From NCBI GenBank assembly GCA_937873035.1, contig CALMVA010000018.1:1-64000 (forward strand): 64,000 nucleotides of DNA. Direction: 5' to 3'. Every line of letters starts with the position of its first letter. Position 1 is the stretch's first letter. A program made the translations under genes and the position numbers. Below are positions 45,736-55,243 of this stretch, piece after piece. The notes below the pieces were generated by a model, which did no database searches, was not told the DNA's origin, and saw only the letters and a list, made by a program, of their open reading frames with translations. This DNA comes from an uncultured Sphingomonadaceae bacterium (GTDB lineage: Bacteria > Pseudomonadota > Alphaproteobacteria > Sphingomonadales > Sphingomonadaceae).

Positions 45736-46395
45736 CTAAGACAGCAGATAGTCCGACACATAGCCGTTGGTCTTGCGCTCATGGCCGAAGGTGGACATCG
45801 GGCCGTGGCCGGGGACGAAGGCGGTTTCTGACCCCAGCGGCCAGAGCTTCTGCGTGATCGAGTCGATCAGTTGCTGGTGGTTGCCCTTGGGGAAGTCGGT
45901 GCGGCCGATGGAGCCCTGAAACAGCACGTCGCCTACCACCGCAAAGTGCGAGGGGCCGTGGTAGAACACGACATGGCCGGGCGTGTGGCCGGGGCAGTGG
46001 ATGACATCGAGCACGAGATTGCCGATGGTCACGGTGTCGCCATCTTTGAGCCAGCGGTCGGGCTCGAAGGTCTTGGCGTCCATGCCCCAACGCTTGCCGT
46101 CATCGTCGAGTTGCGAAATCCAGAAGCGGTCGTCCTCATGCGGGCCTTCAATCGGCACGCCCAGCTCTTGGGCTAACATCCCCGTCTGCCCGCAATGGTC
46201 GAGATGCCCGTGCGTCACGAGCAGCTTTTCAATCGTCACGCCCTGCTTGGCGGCAGCGGCCTTCAGGAGCGGTAAATCTCCACCCGGATCGGTAAAGGCG
46301 CCTTTCATGGTTTCGGTGCACCAGATGAGGCAGCAATTCTGCTGCAAGGGCGTAACGGGGATGATGGCGGCCTGAAGCGGGGGTTTTGCAGTCAT
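45736..46395 (-). CDS. MBL-fold hydrolase, glyoxalase II-like
   Basis: The 219-residue metallo-beta-lactamase-fold enzyme has the metal motif T-H-G-H-L-D-H-C-G near residue 60, C-P-G-H-T-P-G-H-V and V-P-G-H-G-P-M-S. It looks like the YcbL/type II glyoxalase subgroup rather than gloB (separately present at 60.9 kb). It lies 28 bases after the suf-linked MBL gene and may be the last gene of that transcript. Confidence 0.87.
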   Translation of the reverse strand: MTAKPPLQAAIIPVTPLQQNCCLIWCTETMKGAFTDPGGDLPLLKAAAAKQGVTIEKLLVTHGHLDHCGQTGMLAQELGVPIEGPHEDDRFWISQLDDDGKRWGMDAKTFEPDRWLKDGDTVTIGNLVLDVIHCPGHTPGHVVFYHGPSHFAVVGDVLFQGSIGRTDFPKGNHQQLIDSITQKLWPLGSETAFVPGHGPMSTFGHERKTNGYVSDYLLS

Positions 46396-46423
46396 GGCGT
46401 TGCTCTGCCGTATTGGTGCGGCG

Positions 46424-47488
46424 CTAGTCCAGCAGATTCCGGTAGTGCGGCTCACCCTTGCCGGTGATGCTCAGCAAGTCGCCATCGCGCATTGTGCGGA
46501 TGGGCCCGGCATAATGTGCCTCGGCTCCTTTGGTGACGAGCGGCATCAGCGGACGCGGCAGCGAAGGGACGATGTGCGTGAAGGCCAGCATCTTCGCGCC
46601 CGATGTCGTGGCCGCATCCCCCGCCACTTCGGGCGAGGAGTGATAATCCTGAATGTCGCGGAAAATCTTGGCGCGGTTCTTCTGGCCATGGCGTTCGGCG
46701 GCCTTTGCCATTTCTTCCACAAGGCGCGGGTTGAGCACTTCATGGACGAGAATGTCAGAGCCGCGCGCGGCGCTGATGAGCGTCTGCGACTTTGCGGTAT
46801 CGCCGCTGATCGTCACGCTCTTGCCCTGCCAGTCGAGCCGATAGCCATAGGCCGGGCCGACAACGCCATGGTTGACGGGAAAGGCGGTGATCTTCACGCC
46901 ATCACGATCATAGATCAGACCGGGATTGATGACGGTGGCGGCAAAGCCGAAGCCCGAAGGCGGCACGACGACCGGGCCGTGATGCGCCATGCGGAACTTG
47001 CTGTCCGGTCCGTAAGCGATGTTGAGGCCTTCGGCGATCTTGTCGGTGCCGTTGGGGCCGATGAGCGGCAGCGCGGTTTGTGCGCTGGCACCCGCCCAAC
47101 GCTGGAGCGCAAGCGGGCCAAGGCCTTCGAAATGGTCGGAATGGAGATGCGTCAGGAAGACGCCTTCGATCTTGCCAAGCGGAAGCCCCATCATCGAGAG
47201 CGTTTCGCCAGCACCCTCGCCCGCATCGAACACGAAGAGCTTGCCACCTGCGACGACCACAGTGCAGGCAGACGCACGGTCCCGGCTGGGAAGCGGCGAT
47301 CCGGTGCCACAAAAGCCGACATGGAGCACCTTTGGATCAAGCTCCGCCATGACATTGCGGGCCATCGCCTTGTCGACCGCTTTTTCATAGGCGCGCATCA
47401 TGATGACATCGCGCCTGGCGTAAGCGAGCCCGGCTCCACCAAGGAGAAGGCCGGAAAGAATGAGGATGATCCGGCCTTTTTTCGTCAT
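46424..47488 (-). CDS. MBL-fold hydrolase with N-terminal membrane anchor, coupled to suf operon
   Basis: This 354-residue protein begins with a hydrophobic anchor (I-I-L-I-L-S-G-L-L-L-G-G-A-G-L-A-Y) and then an RNase Z-like MBL fold: T-H-L-H-S-D-H-F-E-G near residue 113 and a distal V-H-E-V plus A-F-T-H-I-V. The signal or anchor indicates an envelope location, so a tRNase Z role is unlikely; lactonase or arylsulfatase-like activity is possible. Its start overlaps the A-type carrier stop (ATGA at 47485-47488), which makes it translationally part of the suf operon. Confidence 0.84.
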   Translation of the reverse strand: MTKKGRIILILSGLLLGGAGLAYARRDVIMMRAYEKAVDKAMARNVMAELDPKVLHVGFCGTGSPLPSRDRASACTVVVAGGKLFVFDAGEGAGETLSMMGLPLGKIEGVFLTHLHSDHFEGLGPLALQRWAGASAQTALPLIGPNGTDKIAEGLNIAYGPDSKFRMAHHGPVVVPPSGFGFAATVINPGLIYDRDGVKITAFPVNHGVVGPAYGYRLDWQGKSVTISGDTAKSQTLISAARGSDILVHEVLNPRLVEEMAKAAERHGQKNRAKIFRDIQDYHSSPEVAGDAATTSGAKMLAFTHIVPSLPRPLMPLVTKGAEAHYAGPIRTMRDGDLLSITGKGEPHYRNLLD

Positions 47489-47844
47489 ATCGTAAAGCTC
47501 TCCCCGCATCCGCAGGTGCCTTTGGCATTCGGGTTGTTGAACACGAACCCTGCGGTGAAGTCGTCTTCCTGCCAGTCCATCGTCGAGCCGACAAGGTACA
47601 GAACCGACGCGCCATCGATGAAGAAGAGGCCGCCCGGCGTCTCGATCTTCTCGTCAAAGCCGTTGGCCTCGGCCACATAGTCGACCGAATAGGCAAGGCC
47701 GGAGCAGCCGCGCCGCGGCGTGGAGAGCTTGACGCCAATCGTGCCTTCGGGGGCGTTCTGCATCAACTGGGCTATGCGCGCTTCAGCTGCGGGCGTCAGG
47801 ATGACGGCGGCAGGGCGTGTGCGGGCGGTTGTGGTCGTGCTCAT
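47485..47844 (-). CDS. sufA: A-type Fe-S carrier protein (SufA/ErpA/HesB family)
   Basis: The 119-residue protein has the three conserved cysteines of the family: R-G-C-S-G-L-A-Y near residue 47 and the C-terminal G-T-C-G-C-G-E-S-F. It accepts clusters from SufBCD and passes them to targets. It is coupled on both sides by 4-base overlaps (with sufT and with the MBL gene). Whether it is SufA or ErpA cannot be settled from sequence alone; the operon argues for SufA. Confidence 0.9.
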   Translation of the reverse strand: MSTTTTARTRPAAVILTPAAEARIAQLMQNAPEGTIGVKLSTPRRGCSGLAYSVDYVAEANGFDEKIETPGGLFFIDGASVLYLVGSTMDWQEDDFTAGFVFNNPNAKGTCGCGESFTI

Positions 47845-48305
47845 AGCATTCCAAGCTCCAGACGGGCCTCGTCCGTCATGGACGCGGGCGACCATGGCGG
47901 ATCCCAGACGAGATGGACTTCACAATCGCCCACGCCCGGCACCGCGCCCACGCGCAGCTCGACTTCGCCGGGCATCGATTCCGCCACGGGGCAATGCGGG
48001 GTGGTAAGCGTCATCGTGACGTGCACGTGCCCGCCATTCACCTCGACATTGTAGATCAGGCCAAGGTCATAGATGTTGACCGGAATTTCGGGATCGAAAA
48101 TTTCCTTCAGCGCACCAACCACGGCGTCATGAAGGTCGCCGCCCGGCTCGCCCGTCGGTTGCGCGGCAGGTTGCTGCGCCAGAAAGCCTTCGAGATAGTC
48201 CTTCTTGCGTTCCAGCTTTTCGGCCGGAAGCTCGGCATCTTCCACGCGCGCCTTGGGCGGCGGCGGAACACCATCAACTTCTTCGACCCGGATTTCATCG
48301 CTCAT
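47841..48305 (-). CDS. sufT: SufT-type Fe-S assembly protein (DUF59/MIP18 family)
   Basis: This 154-residue protein has a variable N-terminal region of about 55 residues and a DUF59 domain with F-D-P-E-I-P-V-N-I-Y-D-L-G-L-I-Y and the conserved cysteine segment T-T-P-H-C-P-V-A. SufT proteins help mature Fe-S enzymes. It overlaps sufS and the A-type carrier gene by 4 bases each. Confidence 0.92.
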   Translation of the reverse strand: MSDEIRVEEVDGVPPPPKARVEDAELPAEKLERKKDYLEGFLAQQPAAQPTGEPGGDLHDAVVGALKEIFDPEIPVNIYDLGLIYNVEVNGGHVHVTMTLTTPHCPVAESMPGEVELRVGAVPGVGDCEVHLVWDPPWSPASMTDEARLELGML

Positions 48306-49531
48306 CCGAAAATCCTCTTCACGCGCTCAAGACCGCGAACCAGCGCGGCAACATCGGTTTCGTCATTGTAGATCCCAAAGCTCGCCCGCGCGGTCGCGGG
48401 GGCACCCAGATGGTCCATCAGCGGCTGCGCGCAATGATGCCCGGCGCGGATCGCCACGCCCTCCTCGTCCAATATGGTGCCGACATCGTGCGGATGCACC
48501 CCCTCCACCGCAAAGGAGACGATGCCTGCCGCATCTTCGGGGCCAAAGAGCGTGACGCTGTTCATCCGGCGCAACGCCTCGCGCGTCTGGCGGACCAGCT
48601 TTGCCTCATGCTCATGGATTGCCGAGCGTCCGATGCCGTCGACATAATCCATGGCGGCAGCAAGGCCGATGGCTTCGATGATGGCGGGCGTGCCCGCCTC
48701 AAAGCGCGTCGGCGCAGGCGCATAGGTCGTCTTTTCAAACGTCACGCGATCAATCATCGAGCCGCCGCCCTGCCACGGGGCCATGGCGTCGAGAATCTCG
48801 CCGCGCGCCCACAGCGCACCGATGCCGGTGGGGCCATAAAGCTTGTGGCCCGAAAAAACGTAGAAATCGCAGTCGAGCGCCTGCACATCCACGGGCAAGC
48901 GCGGCACCGCCTGGCAGCCGTCGAGCAGCAGCTTTGCGCCAACCTTGTGCGCAAGGGTGGCCGCGCGTTTGGCATCGAGCACCGAGCCAAGCACGTTCGA
49001 CACATGGGCAAGGGCGACAAGGCTATGCGCGGGCGTGAGCATCGCCTCCGCCGCATCAAGGTCAATCCGGCCATCGGCGGTCAGCGGGCAGACGTCGATC
49101 TCATAGCCCGCCAACTGCCACGGCACGATGTTGGAATGATGCTCCAGCTGCGAAAGCAGGATGCGCCCCGTCTTGGGGAAGCTGTTGGCAACGAGGTTGA
49201 TCGCCTCGGTCGCGCCGCGCACGAACACGATCTCCTGATCGGACGCAGCCCCGATGAACGCCGCCACGCGCCGCCGTGCGGCCTCATAGGCGAGCGTCAT
49301 GTTTGCCGAGCGCGCATAGACACCGCGATGGACTGTCGCATAATCGACGCCGCCTGCGCGCATCATCGCATCGAGCACGACCTGCGGCTTTTGGGCAGTC
49401 GCCCCCGTATCGAGATAATGCCAGTTGCCGATACCGGGAAAGTCGGCGCGGATCGACGGGCAGAGCAGCGCGCCGCCTTCATTCTCCCAACGGCCAATGG
49501 CGTTTGCGCTTGGGTCGGGCGTGTCGGTCAC
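48302..49531 (-). CDS. sufS: Cysteine desulfurase SufS
   Basis: The 409-residue PLP enzyme has Y-L-D-T-G-A-T-A-Q-K-P near the N-terminus, the PLP lysine motif F-S-G-H-K-L-Y-G-P-T-G and the catalytic cysteine in R-A-G-H-H-C-A-Q-P near residue 365 (type II group). It mobilises sulfur from cysteine for SufBCD. No sufE or sufU is adjacent. The start is GTG (49529-49531) overlapping the sufD stop; further upstream codons lie within sufD. Confidence 0.94.
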   Translation of the reverse strand: MTDTPDPSANAIGRWENEGGALLCPSIRADFPGIGNWHYLDTGATAQKPQVVLDAMMRAGGVDYATVHRGVYARSANMTLAYEAARRRVAAFIGAASDQEIVFVRGATEAINLVANSFPKTGRILLSQLEHHSNIVPWQLAGYEIDVCPLTADGRIDLDAAEAMLTPAHSLVALAHVSNVLGSVLDAKRAATLAHKVGAKLLLDGCQAVPRLPVDVQALDCDFYVFSGHKLYGPTGIGALWARGEILDAMAPWQGGGSMIDRVTFEKTTYAPAPTRFEAGTPAIIEAIGLAAAMDYVDGIGRSAIHEHEAKLVRQTREALRRMNSVTLFGPEDAAGIVSFAVEGVHPHDVGTILDEEGVAIRAGHHCAQPLMDHLGAPATARASFGIYNDETDVAALVRGLERVKRIFG

Positions 49532-50256
49532 ACCAGTTCTCCCAGTTTTTGAAGGGCGGCGTCCTGCAATGCTTCTTCCTCGTCCGCGCCTTCGAACACG
49601 CTTGCGACAAAGGCCTGCAAGAGCAGCGTCTTGGCGGCAGGCGGCGTCAGCCCGCGCGACTGGAGGTAGAAGAGCGACATCGGGTCCAGCTCGCCAATCG
49701 CGCAGCCATGCGCGCACTTCACGTCATCGGCAAAGATTTCCAGCTCAGGCTTGGCGTTGGCGGTTGCCGTCCGGTCGAGCAGCATGGCCTTCACTGATTG
49801 TTCGCTGTCCGTCTGCTGCGCGCCGCGTGCCACGGCGACCTTGCCGAGATAGGTGCCGGTGGCGTGCCCCCCCAGCACCGAACGCACGACCTGACGGCTC
49901 GTCGCGCCCGGCTCAGCGTGCGTGACGTTGGTGATGATCTCAAGCGTCTGTGCGTCGCTGCCGATCTGCGCTGCCCCCAGCGTGAAGTCCGCGCCTTCGT
50001 TGAGCGTCACATTCAGCTCGATGCGGCCATAATCGCCGCCGATGTTGAGGATGTGGAGGGCGGCACGCGCGCCCTTGCCAAGGTGCATCTCGATCTGGTG
50101 GACACCGCCTGCATCCTGCACGATGGCGCGCGAAAAGCTGCCGCCTGCGGGCACGGTGATGCTTTCGGGCGCAGCGAGCGGCCAGAGCCGCGCGACCGCG
50201 TCCAGATCGGCATAGCGCCACGCTTCATCGCGCCGGGTGGGAAGAGGCAGGCTCAA
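49528..50256 (-). CDS. sufD: Fe-S cluster scaffold protein SufD
   Basis: This 242-residue protein begins with R-R-D-E-A-W-R-Y-A-D-L, the SufBD start motif, and has K-C-A-H-G-C-A-I-G-E-L-D near the C-terminus with the conserved histidine. It is shorter than E. coli SufD (about 420 residues) because the N-terminal helical part is reduced, as in other alphaproteobacteria. It forms the SufBC2D complex and overlaps sufC by 4 bases. Confidence 0.92.
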   Translation of the reverse strand: MSLPLPTRRDEAWRYADLDAVARLWPLAAPESITVPAGGSFSRAIVQDAGGVHQIEMHLGKGARAALHILNIGGDYGRIELNVTLNEGADFTLGAAQIGSDAQTLEIITNVTHAEPGATSRQVVRSVLGGHATGTYLGKVAVARGAQQTDSEQSVKAMLLDRTATANAKPELEIFADDVKCAHGCAIGELDPMSLFYLQSRGLTPPAAKTLLLQAFVASVFEGADEEEALQDAALQKLGELV

Positions 50257-51089
50257 GCCGCAATCTCCGCATAACCTTCGCGCTCAAGCTCAAGCGCAAG
50301 CTCTGGCCCGCCCGATTTCACGATCCGCCCGCCAGCGAGCACATGGACGAAATCGGGCTGCACATAGTCCAGCAGGCGCTGATAATGGGTGATGAGCAGC
50401 ACGGCCTTGTCGGGCTTGCGCATGATGCGGTTGATGCCTTCACCCACCACACGCAGCGCATCAATGTCGAGCCCGCTATCGGTTTCATCAAGAATGGCGA
50501 GCTTGGGGTCGAGAATTCCCATCTGCACCATTTCGTTACGCTTTTTCTCGCCGCCCGAAAAACCGACATTCACGGGGCGCTTGAGCATCTCCATGTCCAT
50601 GCCCATCGCATCGGCCTGCGCGCGCGCGATTTTCAGGAATTCGCCGCCAGACAGCGGGGCTTCGCCGCGCAGCTTGCGCTGGGCGTTCAGGCATTCGCGC
50701 AGAAACTGGACATTTGACACGCCGGGGATTTCAACGGGATATTGAAAGCCGAGGAAGAGGCCTGCAGCCGCGCGCTCATGCGGTGCGAGGCTCAACAAAT
50801 CCACCGCTTGCCCTGAGCTTGTCGAAGGGCTGTTCTTGCTGTCCTCTGATGTTGTCGAAAAGGACGGTCCTTCGACAGGCTCAGGACGAACGGAGTTTGG
50901 CGTGAACCATACTTCCCCATCCGTCACTTCATAGCCCGGACGGCCCGACAACGTGTAGCCCAGCGTCGATTTGCCAGCGCCATTCGGGCCCATGATCGCG
51001 TGGATTTCACCCGCATTGATCGTGAGCGACAGGCCCTTCAGGATCGGCTTGTCGGCAACATTTGCGTGAAGATTATTTATTGAGAGCAT
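50253..51089 (-). CDS. sufC: Fe-S cluster assembly ATPase SufC with repeat-derived insertion
   Basis: The 278-residue ABC ATPase has Walker A G-P-N-G-A-G-K-S-T (34-42), Q-loop G-F-Q-Y-P (about 114-118), signature F-S-G-G-E-K-K-R and Walker B A-I-L-D-E-T-D-S-G. SufC is normally about 248 residues; here about residues 63-97 (R-P-E-P-V-E-G...S-P-S-T-S-S-G-Q-A) are extra. The DNA for this part, 50804-50894, is a copy of the palindromic family A repeat found between genes elsewhere in the window. The frame stays open and all ATPase motifs are intact, so the protein is probably functional with a surface insertion. Confidence 0.93.
   Translation of the reverse strand: MLSINNLHANVADKPILKGLSLTINAGEIHAIMGPNGAGKSTLGYTLSGRPGYEVTDGEVWFTPNSVRPEPVEGPSFSTTSEDSKNSPSTSSGQAVDLLSLAPHERAAAGLFLGFQYPVEIPGVSNVQFLRECLNAQRKLRGEAPLSGGEFLKIARAQADAMGMDMEMLKRPVNVGFSGGEKKRNEMVQMGILDPKLAILDETDSGLDIDALRVVGEGINRIMRKPDKAVLLITHYQRLLDYVQPDFVHVLAGGRIVKSGGPELALELEREGYAEIAA
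50804..50894. repeat. Family A palindromic repeat inside sufC
   Basis: The inverted halves GCCCTGAGCTTGTCGAAGG (about 50810-50828) and CCTTCGACAGGCTCAGG (50869-50885) flank a 40-base centre. The element is the same as the intergenic copies at 45.6, 60.4 and 63.0 kb but is translated here as part of SufC. Confidence 0.9.
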
Positions 51090-51470
51090 TTACGGATCCT
51101 TGCGCGCAGCTTGTCAGATAATGCTGGCGGAGAAAGTCGAGGGCTTCGCGATATACGGCGTCCACCGCGCGGCGGTCATTCAGGGCCTGTTGCCGGTCAT
51201 CGAGTTCAAGCGCGGAGGCGGTGATGGCGTCGGCGGTGTCGTTGCCATTGGTCGCCGTGCGCAGCTTGCGGCGGCGCTCGGCGATGGCAAGGCGGCCTGA
51301 GGCGATGTCCTGCTGTTCCTTGACTGAGTCCACGAGGAAGCCGGCGCGGCGCTGCGGCTCTTCGGCAAACACCTTGGACACAGCCGCGCGCTCGCACTTG
51401 GCGACATTGCCGCGCAGCACATCAAGATCAGGCAGCGCCATGGCGGCTGCCAGGAAGGAGAGGGCGATCA

Positions 51471-51474
<4 letters not shown>
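51073..51474 (-). CDS. Unknown protein encoded between sufB and sufC
   Basis: I do not recognise this 133-residue protein. A short hydrophobic N-terminus ([15 protein letters not shown]) looks like a signal peptide, so it may be exported. The rest is mostly helical and charged, with two cysteines (about residues 27 and 124) that could form a disulfide. It overlaps sufB by 4 bases and sufC by 17, so it is translated with them. An exported protein within a cytosolic Fe-S assembly operon is odd. Confidence 0.7.
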
Positions 51475-52945
<1,471 letters not shown>

Positions 52946-52949
<4 letters not shown>

Positions 52950-53356
52950 GCCCGCATCTCCACAAGCTGCGTCAGTGGCACGCCCGCAAGCGCGCCGCGC
53001 ACCGCCTGATTAACGATGGGCCAATGCGCCTGAACATTGCAGGCGCCTTCCAGCCCGCAATCATGGCGGCCCTTTTCCACGCACGCTGTCATCGCGATCG
53101 GGCCTTCAATCGCCTCGACGATTTCAGCCAGGCTGATGGCGGCGGCCGGGCGCGCAAGCTTGAAGCCGCCGCCAGCCCCGCGCGCGGAGCGCAGCAGGCC
53201 TGCGGCAGAAAGCCGGCTCACCAGCTTTTGCACGGTGGGCAGGGGGATGCCGGTTTCTTCGGCAAGCTGGCCGGCATTGGTCCGCGTGCCGCCGCAATGG
53301 CGGGCACAGGCGGACATCATGACGACCGCATAATCGGCGAGACTCGAAAGGCGCAT
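52946..53356 (-). CDS. Rrf2 family Fe-S-sensing regulator of the suf operon
   Basis: This 136-residue winged-helix regulator begins [11 protein letters not shown] and has the three Fe-S cysteines in [17 protein letters not shown] (spacing as in IscR). It is the first gene of the suf operon and probably represses it when its cluster is present. It could be called an IscR or a SUF-specific regulator. There is no Shine-Dalgarno sequence in front of the ATG (CCGCCC), and a promoter-like sequence ends only 7 bases before it. Confidence 0.92.
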
Positions 53357-53392
53357 GGGCGGCTAATTGGACCGCATTAGTCCGAATTTCAA
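53357..53392 (-). promoter_or_regulatory. Promoter and operator of the suf operon, leaderless arrangement
   Basis: On the minus strand TTGAAA (53392-53387), 17 bases, then CAATTA (53369-53364) form a sigma70-like promoter. An inverted repeat CTAAT-8-ATTAG (53363-53380) covers the -10 and spacer, a position suited to repression by the Rrf2 protein just downstream. The start point would fall next to the ATG, giving a leaderless or nearly leaderless mRNA. Confidence 0.5.
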
Positions 53393-54216
53393 CCCCGATC
53401 TTCCAGCTCGCGGAAATTGGCGGGATGGAGCGACGCGCGCATGATGAGATTGCCCATCGTCCTGAGTTGCCGGGGCGTCTGCCCGGTCACGCGGCGTACC
53501 TCGCGAATGAGGTGTGACTGATCGGCATAATGTGCAATCGCGTCGGCATTTGGTGTGCCGCCATGTTCGACCAGCCAGGATGCGGTGCGGAGTGCTGCAT
53601 ATTTGCGGGCAAGCGCCTTGGGCGGCGCACCCCAATAGCGGTTGGCGATCCGCGTGATCTGCCGTTCTGAAAGAGCCAGGCTTGCATAAAGCGTCGCAAG
53701 ATCGGGCGCGAGTGAGGAGGCAAGCCAGTCGCGGATCGCTTCAACCACGCGGCCATGACCGGCAGGCAGCGGCATGAGGCGACGGATGAAAAACGCGTCA
53801 GCCAGCGCTTTTAGCTGGGCGATGTCGTCACATTCGCGCATCCGCATATAAACATTCTCAACAGGTGCCCCGATAAGGGCTGCGGCATCGCAGGCATCGT
53901 CGCTCAGGTCATTGGCCGCCGCCGGAAAAATCCCGCCCCAGGCGGCCGGCAACAGGCTGACACCAAAGAAGCGAAGCGGCCCCGACACCGAATAGCTGTG
54001 GCATTGGCTTGTTGGCCCGATAAGCGCGGCTGGCGGGGCGTGAACGCGCTTGCCGGAGGCGAAATCCTGATAGCCGGAGCCTTTGAAGAACATCCGAAAA
54101 TGGCCGGAATCGGCGCGCTGAATATCATCAATGGCAGAGCGTTCAGACGTGGCCAGATAATAGGTGCCGATATGGCGGGTGAGTTCTGGCGCCGGGGCTG
54201 CAAAACTCCACTGCAT
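53389..54216 (-). CDS. AraC family transcriptional regulator, second of tandem pair
   Basis: The 275-residue protein has an N-terminal DUF6597-like sensing domain (about residues 1-140, with I-G-P-T-S-Q-C-H-S-Y) and a C-terminal AraC DNA-binding domain (L-S-E-R-Q-I-T-R-I-A-N-R-Y-W-G-A-P-P-K and D-Q-S-H-L-I-R-E-V). It shares G-A-P-P-K-x-L-A-R-K-Y-x-A-L-R-T-A with the upstream paralogue. The two genes overlap by one base (TGATG). The target and ligand are unknown. Confidence 0.87.
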   Translation of the reverse strand: MQWSFAAPAPELTRHIGTYYLATSERSAIDDIQRADSGHFRMFFKGSGYQDFASGKRVHAPPAALIGPTSQCHSYSVSGPLRFFGVSLLPAAWGGIFPAAANDLSDDACDAAALIGAPVENVYMRMRECDDIAQLKALADAFFIRRLMPLPAGHGRVVEAIRDWLASSLAPDLATLYASLALSERQITRIANRYWGAPPKALARKYAALRTASWLVEHGGTPNADAIAHYADQSHLIREVRRVTGQTPRQLRTMGNLIMRASLHPANFRELEDRG

Positions 54217-55055
54217 CAGATTTCAGATGTCAGCTTTGAGATACGCCCCTTTAACTTGCGCCGCTCGAAGGTCGCCTTGGTGAGCCGCGGCGTGCGCTTG
54301 ATCGCGGCCGGGGTGACGCCTGCAAATGCCTTGATCTCGCGGATGCAGTGCGACTGGTCATAATAGGCCTCGCCGATATAATCCTGCCAGTCGCCTTCGC
54401 CATTGGCGATGCGCACCGCAGTCCGCAGCGCGCGATATTTGCGGGCGAGCAGCTTGGGCGGCGCGCCGTAGATGGCCTTGAGCTGACGCTGTGCCTGTGC
54501 GTTTGAGAGACCAGTTTTTTCGAGCAACACAGAAACATCGGGCGCAAGGCTTGTTTCCAGCCATTCATCAACGGCGTGGATAAGCCACAAGGGCGGCTTT
54601 TCGGCTAAGGCGATGGCGGCCAGCATATAGGCTTCTGCCGCCGCTACCATCTCTTCAAAACTGGCGGCGGCTTCAATCGCGCGATGGGCCGCTTCGATGG
54701 GGCCGCAAATTGGGCCAAAGCCATCGACCATCTGGTCCGCAAGCTGATGGGCCGGTGTGCTTGTCACGGCAAGCCATCCCGCAGGCAGAAGCCCCAGCCC
54801 GAACAGCCGGGCGGGGCCGCGCGCGACAATCCGCGATGCCTTGTTGCGCGGGCCGATCAGCGAGAGGGGGCAGAAGCTGTCGCGTCTGCCGGGTCCAAAG
54901 ACAAGCTCGCCCTGGCCTGCAAGCATGAAGCGCAATTGGGCGACGTCGGCGCGCTCGATCTCTTCGAAGGCCGCCTCATCGCTTTCAAACAAGTAGAAGG
55001 CCGAAATATACTCGGCCAGCATCGGGCTGGGGGCTGCATATTTCAAATCAAACAT
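54216..55055 (-). CDS. AraC family transcriptional regulator, first of tandem pair
   Basis: This 279-residue paralogue has the same layout: N-terminal sensing domain (I-G-P-R-N-K-A-S-R) and C-terminal AraC domain (L-S-N-A-Q-A-Q-R-Q-L-K-A-I-Y-G-A-P-P-K, D-Q-S-H-C-I-R-E-I). The pair arose by duplication and is transcribed towards the suf operon. Readthrough into suf is possible but not required, given the separate promoter. Confidence 0.87.
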   Translation of the reverse strand: MFDLKYAAPSPMLAEYISAFYLFESDEAAFEEIERADVAQLRFMLAGQGELVFGPGRRDSFCPLSLIGPRNKASRIVARGPARLFGLGLLPAGWLAVTSTPAHQLADQMVDGFGPICGPIEAAHRAIEAAASFEEMVAAAEAYMLAAIALAEKPPLWLIHAVDEWLETSLAPDVSVLLEKTGLSNAQAQRQLKAIYGAPPKLLARKYRALRTAVRIANGEGDWQDYIGEAYYDQSHCIREIKAFAGVTPAAIKRTPRLTKATFERRKLKGRISKLTSEI

Positions 55056-55125
55056 GAAGGATGCGACCCTGTATCATTGCCCCTGAGCTTCACTTAACTG
55101 CTAAGCCCATACTCCTTTAACGGCT

Positions 55126-55157
55126 AAAAAAAAGGCCGACGCGTCTAAGCGTCGGCC
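55126..55157 (-). terminator. Strong intrinsic terminator on the minus strand
   Basis: GGCCGACGC (55134-55142) and GCGTCGGCC (55149-55157) form a perfect 9-bp stem with a 6-base loop, followed on the minus strand by eight T. No minus-strand gene lies upstream of it, so it must end a short transcript that starts within 55160-55520. Confidence 0.85.
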
Positions 55158-55240
55158 GTGGAGTTTTGTAAAGGATCCTAAAAGAAGGAGTCCTTCGGGT
55201 CGCAAAGTCTTCCTAGCCCGACGATTTGCCGTCGAATTGG
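55126..55240 (-). ncRNA. Candidate small regulatory RNA
   Basis: On the minus strand the terminator is preceded by about 80 bases with no ORF. They contain a possible hairpin (CGACG-6-CGTCG at about 55218-55234), a short GAAGG/CCTTC fold (55185-55195), the self-complementary AAGGATCCTT near 55170 and several exposed C-rich CTCC stretches of the kind seen in alphaproteobacterial sRNAs that pair with Shine-Dalgarno sequences. The 5' end is not fixed; I set it near 55240. The strand and extent are inferred from the terminator. Confidence 0.5.
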
Positions 55241-55243
55241 AGG

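Noticed and set aside
45736-46395. Second copy of gloB
   Set aside because: It has the H-G-H-L-D-H motif but lacks the GloB C-terminal pattern, and the true gloB is at 60.9 kb beside gloA.
50799-50903. Insertion in sufC as a sequencing error or pseudogene
   Set aside because: The frame is open throughout, all downstream ATPase motifs are intact and the neighbouring suf genes are coupled normally.
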